Shown: positions 9,039-12,862 of the stretch, piece after piece
How the letters are laid out: each line of letters begins with the position of its first letter
Position numbering within the stretch: the first letter of the stretch is position 1
Source of the DNA: Beroe ovata
Taxonomy: Eukaryota; Ctenophora; Nuda; Beroida; Beroidae
Direction: 5' to 3'
NCBI GenBank assembly: GCA_946803715.1
Contig: CAMPET010000458.1
Span: 1-12,862 of the forward strand
DNA: 12,862 nucleotides
Notes under the pieces: model-generated
Databases searched by the model: none
Seen by the model: the letters and a program-made list of their open reading frames with translations, nothing else
Told to the model about the DNA's origin: nothing
Made by a program: the position numbers and the translations under genes

Positions 9039-10174
9039 CTCATGCTTTCTGATAGCGTCCATGGCCTCCTTCTTTAACAGTTTGCAACTAGAGTTGGGCA
9101 GGTTTTTGTGTCCGGGGTCGTGCTTCCCCTCATCAGATTGAGATACTGGCGTGCCACCCTGTATCCTCCCATTTTGATTTACTGCAGCATGTTGCTCAGC
9201 TTTCCTCAGGGACTTCTTGTACCACACGTAGTTCTTCTTGTACCTGTCCCTCCTCAGCTTGGCTTTTCTCGTGAGTTCATACCGCGAACTAGTGCATTTT
9301 CCCCTCTCCGTACTGAAATACTTCTTCACTGCACGTCTAGACGCCTCACGCCACGCTGCTGTCTTCATGTACTCCGTCATACCCCGAACTTGTGCCTGAG
9401 ACCATCCCTCTGTCTGCATATAGTTAGTCATGGCTTTCTTGTGAGCTTCTGCATATGATTCTGTAGTCATATAATTGTCCATGGCTTTCTTGTGAGCTTC
9501 TGCATACGAGTCTGTTGTCATATAATTGTCCATGGCTTTCTTGTGAGCTTCTGCATACGAGTCTGTTGTCATGTAGGTTGTCTTGGCCTTCTGCTGTGCA
9601 CTGGAATATTTTTCTGTCATTCTATATGCCTCCATAGCCTTTTTATGAGTCACTGCCCCTTTATCAGATTTCATATACTTCAGCATAGCTCTCCTGTTCG
9701 TTTCGGCTCTGGCAAAAGTGAGTCCATGCTTCCTTCTCGCTCGTATAATGGCAGCCCTTCCACCTTCACTCTCCCTGTAACGCTTTTCGCTGTTAGCAAT
9801 ACTCACTTTTCCAGATGGAGTGAGTCTCCACCTGGCTATGTACTCAGCACGAGAACTGGGTGTGACGGGCTGAGCCCGGGGCTCCTGATCTGCAGCATCA
9901 TCATGAGGCGGCGGTGGGGCTGGCCGGACAGCAACTCTCTCTCTTTTCCTCTTGTCGCCAATTCGCCGAGCTTTACCCTTTCCCCTTTTTCGTCGTTTTC
10001 TCTTTGGTGTTTCGTCCCCTCGAGCAACAGCGCAGTCACTCGATTCATTCTCATCTTCACCACCTCTGAGAACAACCTTCTTCTTCTTCTTCTTCTTCTC
10101 GGCTACTATTGGAGCACACTCAGTGATCATTTCTTCTTCAGCAGGAAGATCCGTACAGCTGGATGCCGCAACCA
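9039..10174 (-). CDS. Exon with basic tract and eleven 17-residue repeats, spliced to the Helitron exon
   Basis: This exon supplies 378 complete codons plus two bases that finish a split codon. The acceptor reads atatttcag then tggttg, and the donor is at 9039/9038. Reading upstream to an ATG at 10239-10241 would start inside the preceding intron, so I prefer the splice site. In order, the product has an acidic start, a run of seven lysines (near 10081-10105), a strongly basic stretch like a nuclear localisation signal, a Pro-rich patch, then tandem 17-residue repeats (9273-9833), and a Lys/Arg-rich end with polar residues. The repeats are likely helical, with regularly spaced Tyr, Ala and Lys. 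I recognise no enzymatic domain. Similar short Tyr/Lys/Ala-rich repeats occur, to my recollection, upstream of some animal Helitron proteins; that is memory, not a search. A role in nuclear entry or DNA binding is inference. Confidence 0.82.
9273..9833 (-). repeat. Tandem array of eleven 51-bp units encoding 17-residue repeats
   Basis: Eleven consecutive 17-residue units fit with no gap. The loose consensus is aromatic or polar start, Tyr, Met, x, Thr, acidic residue, then Ala-x-x-Lys-Lys-Ala-Met. The outer units are diverged. Three neighbouring units between about 9429 and 9585 are nearly identical at DNA level, with catggctttcttgtgagc starting at 9429, 9480 and 9531, exactly 51 bases apart. 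This points to recent expansion or gene conversion in the middle of an older array. Confidence 0.9.
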
Positions 10175-10343
10175 CTGAAATATAGAAATATGGATAATAC
10201 AGGAAGCACGTCTCCTTCACATCACAGGCGAATCGCCCCATATATTCAAAATCAAAAGACGTCAGTTGCTTTTTATACCGACTTTCATTTCTTTTTAGTT
10301 ATATTATTGATATTAACTTCCATTAATACCAATCGACAAATAC
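10175..10343 (-). other. Phase-1 intron, 169 bases
   Basis: The donor reads aacaaag then gtatttg and the acceptor reads atatttcag then tggttg. The upstream exon ends with one base (G) and the downstream exon begins with two (TG), making a Val codon. The join therefore keeps the frame. Confidence 0.65.
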
Positions 10344-10438
10344 CTTTGTTGGCTTTTCGCTTTTTTCGAGCTTTCCTGCTCACACGGGTCTTCTGCTCAA
10401 GCTTGTTGGTCACTTCCTGACTCTCTGTGGAAGCTCTC
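10344..10438 (-). CDS. Short exon encoding a highly basic linker
   Basis: The 95-base exon has a good acceptor (a pyrimidine-rich stretch ending ttcccttag at 10439) and a donor at 10344/10343. It encodes about 31 residues, with a polar N-terminal half (Ser, Thr, Glu, Gln) and a C-terminal half rich in Lys and Arg (KARKKRKANK). It would extend the basic tract of the following exon and so may form part of a nuclear localisation or nucleic-acid-binding segment. It matches no domain I know. Support comes from splice consensus and phase compatibility on both sides (phase 2 in, phase 1 out). The frame also continues open for about 20 codons to the right, so the acceptor choice is not certain. Confidence 0.55.
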
Positions 10439-10647
10439 CTAAGGGAAGAATCATTTTGACAGGTGCTATTGCTAATTGGTGATGAACTTTATTGACTATT
10501 TCATTCATCGATCGCCCAATACTGCAATTTAGGCCATCAGGCATCAAGAAGACTTGAAGTTGATTGAATAAAATCATACAACTCATAGCTATCATTAGAG
10601 GGACTGGCTACATTAGAGAGACTACAAGTTTGATTCAATTTACCCAC

Positions 10648-10720
10648 CAACACGAGAATGGGATAACAGAAGAGCTGTCTGGGTCATACATTTTTGTCCT
10701 CATTGCATCAACCTGCATTC
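10648..10720 (-). CDS. Short exon, about 24 codons, linker
   Basis: The 73-base exon has acceptor attttacag then gaatgc, and donor gtgggt at 10647. Starting in phase 1 it reads [17 protein letters not shown] and continues to a Trp codon split in phase 2, which fits the acceptor at 10439. A second donor four bases further on (gtaaat at 10643) is also plausible but would break the frame with the next exon. The product is too short to assign a function. Because the exon contains an early Met, it could also be a first exon of a shorter transcript starting here; I see no way to decide. Confidence 0.45.
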
Positions 10721-10994
10721 CTGTAAAATATGAAAATATAGAAAGATTCAAATATAGTACTCAGGCGTTGCTCAGGCGAATCAATTTTGACACACTGACA
10801 CCGAGACGCACAAAATGACACACACACACACACACACAATGACACACAGACACACACGCGCGCACAGAAAAACACACACACTTTCATACACACAAGCACA
10901 CGCACATGCACACACACGCACACACACACACACACACACAAAACACGCACACACAAACTCACACACGCATGATAATTATAACATATCGACTCAC
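10721..10994 (-). other. Phase-1 intron, 274 bases, containing a microsatellite
   Basis: The donor gtgagt at 10994 is close to consensus and the acceptor is attttacag at 10721. The split codon A plus GA gives Arg. Most of the intron is the CA-rich microsatellite listed separately. Open frames in this interval, on either strand, are low-complexity translations of that repeat. Confidence 0.6.
10818..10968 (+). repeat. Compound (CA)n microsatellite
   Basis: About 150 bases on the plus strand consist almost entirely of CA dinucleotides interrupted by short changes such as aatgac, gcgcgc and aaac. It sits wholly inside an inferred intron and has no sign of coding function. Such tracts are highly length-variable, so the exact length here may be affected by assembly. 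Confidence 0.95.
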
Positions 10995-11090
10995 TTGGCC
11001 GGTTTTGCTTCCTCCCCTTCACTTTGGTCCACTGTTTAGGCCCAGTCGTGGCAGAAGTGCGCTTCCTTGTTCTAGTGGAAGCTTGATTAC
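10995..11090 (-). CDS. Exon encoding a basic linker after the KH domain
   Basis: The 96-base exon lies between acceptor ttcgaacag (11091) and donor gtgagt (10994). It begins with two bases that complete a Gly codon from the KH exon and ends one base into a codon. It encodes about 31 residues rich in Thr, Arg, Lys and Gln ([12 protein letters not shown] and onward), with no hydrophobic core, so it is probably a disordered, positively charged linker that may add to nucleic-acid binding. An ATG lies at 11107-11109, just outside the exon, and would give a separate short frame. Splicing is preferred because both splice signals and both phases agree with the neighbours. Confidence 0.6.
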
Positions 11091-11248
11091 CTGTTCGAAT
11101 GGGATACATTTTAGTGTAATTGCCATTAATCTTTCATGGATCTGAATCCCTCTTCCACCCCATCTACTCAACTACCTCCCTCGACTGCAACACACACTAA
11201 AATAGGCAGTTACTGAACTGTGCCCATCTGTGCCTATTCCTATCTTAC
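11091..11248 (-). other. Phase-1 intron, 158 bases
   Basis: The donor reads aacagag then gtaagat, a near-perfect match to the consensus. The acceptor is ttcgaacag at 11091. The split codon G plus GT gives Gly. Confidence 0.65.
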
Positions 11249-11405
11249 CTCTGTTCCGAGCTGTATTCTCCAGCAGATTTTTTGCAGTTTTCACTTCAGA
11301 TCGTGTCCCTCTGATGAGGAACTCTCTGATGCATCCACTGGTTGCAGGAGCGAGTGTCACTGTTGCTCCTGACTCCGACATCACTCTGTTGATGTTGTGC
11401 CAAGC
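11249..11405 (-). CDS. KH domain exon 2 (C-terminal two thirds of a type I KH domain)
   Basis: The 157-base exon runs from acceptor tgtgcag (11406) to donor gtaaga (11248). It encodes AWHNINRVMSESGATVTL followed by the typical KH pattern: a variable loop, REFLIRGT, then the final helix VKTAKNLLENTA. KH domains bind single-stranded RNA or DNA. Placed after the upstream exon, the distance from the Gly-Lys of the GxxG loop to the SGA motif is exactly that of a standard KH domain, such as those of the PCBP/hnRNP K family. The loop would read Gly-Lys-Ala-Trp, so the last Gly is replaced by Trp and binding strength may be reduced. The domain assignment is strong. Whether the domain serves the transposase or a separate host protein is not settled. 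Confidence 0.75.
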
Positions 11406-11551
11406 CTGCACAATTTGTATTATGCTTTATTATAAGTGATGAATGATACATTGTAATTCAAATTGTATCCATCCGGACTCTTCACATCTTCTCACATTCA
11501 ATGGGTCCAGTAAAGAATGTGATTATTTGGAATAATGATTGTATCACCTAC
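11406..11551 (-). other. Phase-0 intron splitting the KH GxxG loop, 146 bases
   Basis: The donor reads ggcaag then gtaggt and the acceptor reads tgtgcag then gcttgg. Splicing joins Gly-Lys to Ala-Trp in the middle of the KH GxxG loop. If the intron were retained, the loop would read Gly-Lys-Val-Gly-Asp-Thr-Ile, but translation would stop about 15 codons later. Confidence 0.68.
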
Positions 11552-11679
11552 CTTGCCGATGACCAGACCACACACAGACTCTGATACGACGAGGCGTTCC
11601 TCTACAAGTTGAGATGTCGCCCTAGTCCGTGTGGGAACTCTACCAGCACCAGTATTCGTTTTGATGCTGATTTCTTCAC
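11552..11679 (-). CDS. KH domain exon 1 (first strand and helix up to the GxxG loop)
   Basis: The 128-base exon has acceptor cgcattcag (11680) and donor gtaggt (11551). Its first part is a polar linker with several Thr and Arg residues. Its end, VEERLVVSESVCGLVIGK, is the start of a type I KH domain: beta-1, then alpha-1 with the VIGK that opens the GxxG loop. The rest of the domain is in the next exon. It starts in phase 1, completing a Gly codon from the SGNH-like exon, and ends in phase 0. The KH fold assignment rests on both exons matching the family in order and spacing. Confidence 0.75.
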
Positions 11680-12181
11680 CTGAATGCGGTAAATTCATAA
11701 TGATATCAAACTCAATAATTCATGGTTTGACGGTCTGTCATGATATTACACATGGTCTATGATCTTATAAAGTGGTTCTGCTGTTTACAAATAACTCGAC
11801 CAAATGGAGGTGGTAGAAAAAAGGATTCCATTCCGCTCGTGATAATCATTTCGGATTTTTGATTTAGGTCTTAGATTTTTTGTTATCGGCATTGGAAGTT
11901 GAGAGAAGGGTTGCGAAAAACAACTGTGCGATGTACTATGTAGGAGAGATTTGCGTTACTAGGCGACGTAAGAGTTGCACGTGCATGTTTATTGAAAGTG
12001 CGCGCGCGTCATTGTTATTACCATTCCGTTTTTCTTTTGTTTTGATACGTTTCTATTTTGACGATGAACGTTCTGAATTTCTACAATTAACTTCGTGATC
12101 GTCTGCGATATTCAGTGTAGCACGCCCACTTGACGGGCGTTCTAGTATTATACCTATATCATAATAAACGTGTTCACCAAC
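11680..12181 (-). other. Phase-1 intron, 502 bases; no other gene seen
   Basis: The donor reads ctgccag then gttggt and the acceptor reads gcattcag then gtgaag. The split codon G plus GT gives Gly. The interval is AT-rich in the middle, has a short gcgcgcgc run near 12001, and a small GC-rich hairpin near 12122-12140. A plus-strand open frame at 11880-12098 shows no family resemblance and I do not count it as a gene. Confidence 0.6.
12122..12146 (+). other. Short hairpin followed by CTAGT (weak resemblance to a Helitron 3' end)
   Basis: On the plus strand acgccc (12122-12127) and gggcgt (12135-12140) form a perfect 6-bp stem with a 7-base loop. One base later comes ctagt, which fits the CTRRT Helitron terminus. 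The stem is shorter and closer to the CTRRT than usual, the following base is A rather than the T expected after canonical insertion, and the orientation is opposite to the Rep gene. It could be chance or the end of a small non-autonomous element. Confidence 0.15.
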
Positions 12182-12492
12182 CTGGCAGTGGCATTCCAGA
12201 GGACACAGCAGCTTTGAAATACACCGGTTCCCTGTCTGTTACATCTTGGTTCCACTTCAGGGAAAAATTCTCCGGGTTCTGAACCTCATTCCGAGCCTTC
12301 TCCACCTCGTAAAACTGGGGATTCGGCATGGTGTAATAGTATCCGGGGTCTGGTCTGCCAACAAGGTGATCCATGACTGCCGCCTTGAGCAAATGACGGG
12401 ATTTGGCAGCAGGGTGGAGACCGTCCTTTCTGAACAGCTTGACATTAGCCTGTCCACTGCTGTCCAGGAACTTGTTATACAGGCTCACCACC
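12182..12492 (-). CDS. Exon encoding the C-terminal part of an SGNH/GDSL hydrolase-like domain
   Basis: The exon encodes about 103 residues and ends at a donor after 12182 in phase 1. It reads VVSLYNKFLD, a polar stretch, then LFRKDGLHPAAKSRHLL. The DGLH tetrad (codons 12414-12425), followed by a Ser/Lys-rich turn and a Leu-rich helix, matches the last conserved block (DxxH) of SGNH/GDSL esterase-like domains, where Asp and His complete the Ser-Asp-His triad. The catalytic Ser block would lie in upstream exons outside the window, so activity cannot be judged. After the helix, a Tyr/Pro-rich and then Glu/Asn-rich stretch matches nothing I know. The 5' boundary (acceptor accag at 12493) is a guess forced by a stop at 12501-12503 in the same frame. 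Domain assignment is moderate. Confidence 0.6.
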
Positions 12493-12862
12493 CTGGTTGG
12501 ACGCTATCTCATGATAGGGCCTTGCCAACTTGGCCGTCACAGGGGTTGCTAAAGCTTAAAGATTCCAAGTAATTGTTATATCTATCATAGAATAAGTTTA
12601 CATATGACTCTAGGGTCTTCGGGAACACAGTGATTGTGGTCCTAACGGATCATTCCATAAACAAACTAGAAAAAGTTTTTTGACGATAACTGCAATCGCA
12701 CGGTGTTGAAGATGAAATTTGGAACCCAGAGATCCAATCACCAATTTTTTGGGGAGAAATCGATCATCTGGTTATCTGGGGGCGATGCATATTAAGATCA
12801 TTGAGATTAGTGGCCATTGCAGTTCTTTTCAGCTATGAAAGAAGCCTCCATGGCCTTCAGAA
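12493..12862. other. Stretch without a definable gene
   Basis: About 370 bases hold no convincing exon on either strand. An AT-rich stretch with a T6 run lies near 12676. A small inverted repeat (ctatc and gatag) lies near 12505-12520. The most likely reading is an intron upstream of the SGNH-like exon, but no branch point or earlier exon can be fixed. Confidence 0.5.

Larger units (their letters stand above)
303..12492 (-). other. Composite multi-exon gene: SGNH-like / KH / 17-aa repeats / Helitron Rep-PIF1 helicase
   Basis: This entry gives the gene model that joins the exons listed separately. In transcript order the exons are 12492-12182, 11679-11552, 11405-11249, 11090-10995, 10720-10648, 10438-10344, 10174-9039, and then one very long exon from 8913 leftwards. 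Every inferred intron begins GT and ends AG. The phases pair as 1, 0, 1, 1, 2, 1, 0. The first seven exons sum to 1996 bases, which is 665 codons plus the one base that closes the first split codon. The left part crosses four N bases flanked by duplicated sequence, so the apparent frame changes there for assembly reasons. The 5' end lies beyond the window or in undefined sequence, and no stop codon is reached before base 1. Each splice site was seen directly. The claim that they belong to one transcript is inference and needs RNA evidence. Confidence 0.6.

Noticed and set aside
9429-9585. Possible CRISPR-like array of regular repeats
   Set aside because: The units are contiguous 51-base coding repeats without unique spacers, inside a eukaryotic exon.
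9492-10178. 228-codon plus-strand open frame
   Set aside because: It is antisense to the repeat exon. Its Cys/His/Phe-rich composition is the complement of the Lys/Ala/Met repeats, and the minus strand has splice-site and phase support.
10708-11109. Minus-strand 133-codon frame with a Cys/Val-rich run, resembling a secreted or membrane peptide
   Set aside because: The Cys/Val-rich part is translation of the CA microsatellite inside an intron. Only the first 31 codons belong to a supported exon.
11880-12098. Plus-strand 72-codon open frame
   Set aside because: It has no family resemblance, lies inside an inferred intron, and its length is not unusual for AT-rich DNA.
12246-12572. Plus-strand 108-codon open frame
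   Set aside because: It is antisense to the SGNH-like exon, which has a recognisable DGLH block and a phase-compatible donor.

Overview
The window is eukaryotic genomic DNA, most likely from an invertebrate animal. It has GT-AG introns of about 125 to 500 bases, a CA-rich microsatellite in an intron, and a large rolling-circle (Helitron) transposase. I cannot name the species from sequence alone. Everything I can support as coding lies on the minus strand, so the gene reads from right to left.

Layout in transcription order. 12493-12862 holds no gene I can define. 12182-12492 is an exon encoding the end of an SGNH/GDSL-hydrolase-like domain. 11552-11679 and 11249-11405 are two exons that together encode a type I KH (RNA-binding) domain. 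10995-11090, 10648-10720 and 10344-10438 are short exons encoding a basic linker. 9039-10174 is a large exon with a nuclear-localisation-like basic tract and about eleven 17-residue repeats. 8913 downward is a huge exon encoding a Helitron protein: a DUF6570-like N-terminal region, a cysteine-rich region, the HUH/two-tyrosine Rep nuclease (2661-6987) and a PIF1-type SF1 helicase (303-2659). No stop codon ends it inside the window. All seven splice junctions keep the reading frame when paired by phase, so the parts can be read as one gene that is open at both ends, with roughly 3,200 codons visible once assembly duplications are discounted. If that is right, it is a Helitron Rep-helicase carrying an RNA-binding KH domain and an esterase-like segment at its N-terminus, an arrangement I do not recognise.

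The Helitron part is disturbed by four single N bases (302, 2660, 6418, 6988). Each is flanked by two copies of the same sequence: 301 bp apparently identical, 222 bp at about 94%, 11 bp with one mismatch, and about 0.71 kb at about 93% over its alignable 507 bp. These look like contig ends whose overlap was never merged. They create false tandem duplications and shift the apparent frame. They are better read as joins between alleles or between different Helitron copies than as biology. Within each piece the frame is open and the catalytic motifs are intact, which suggests a young or selectively maintained element.
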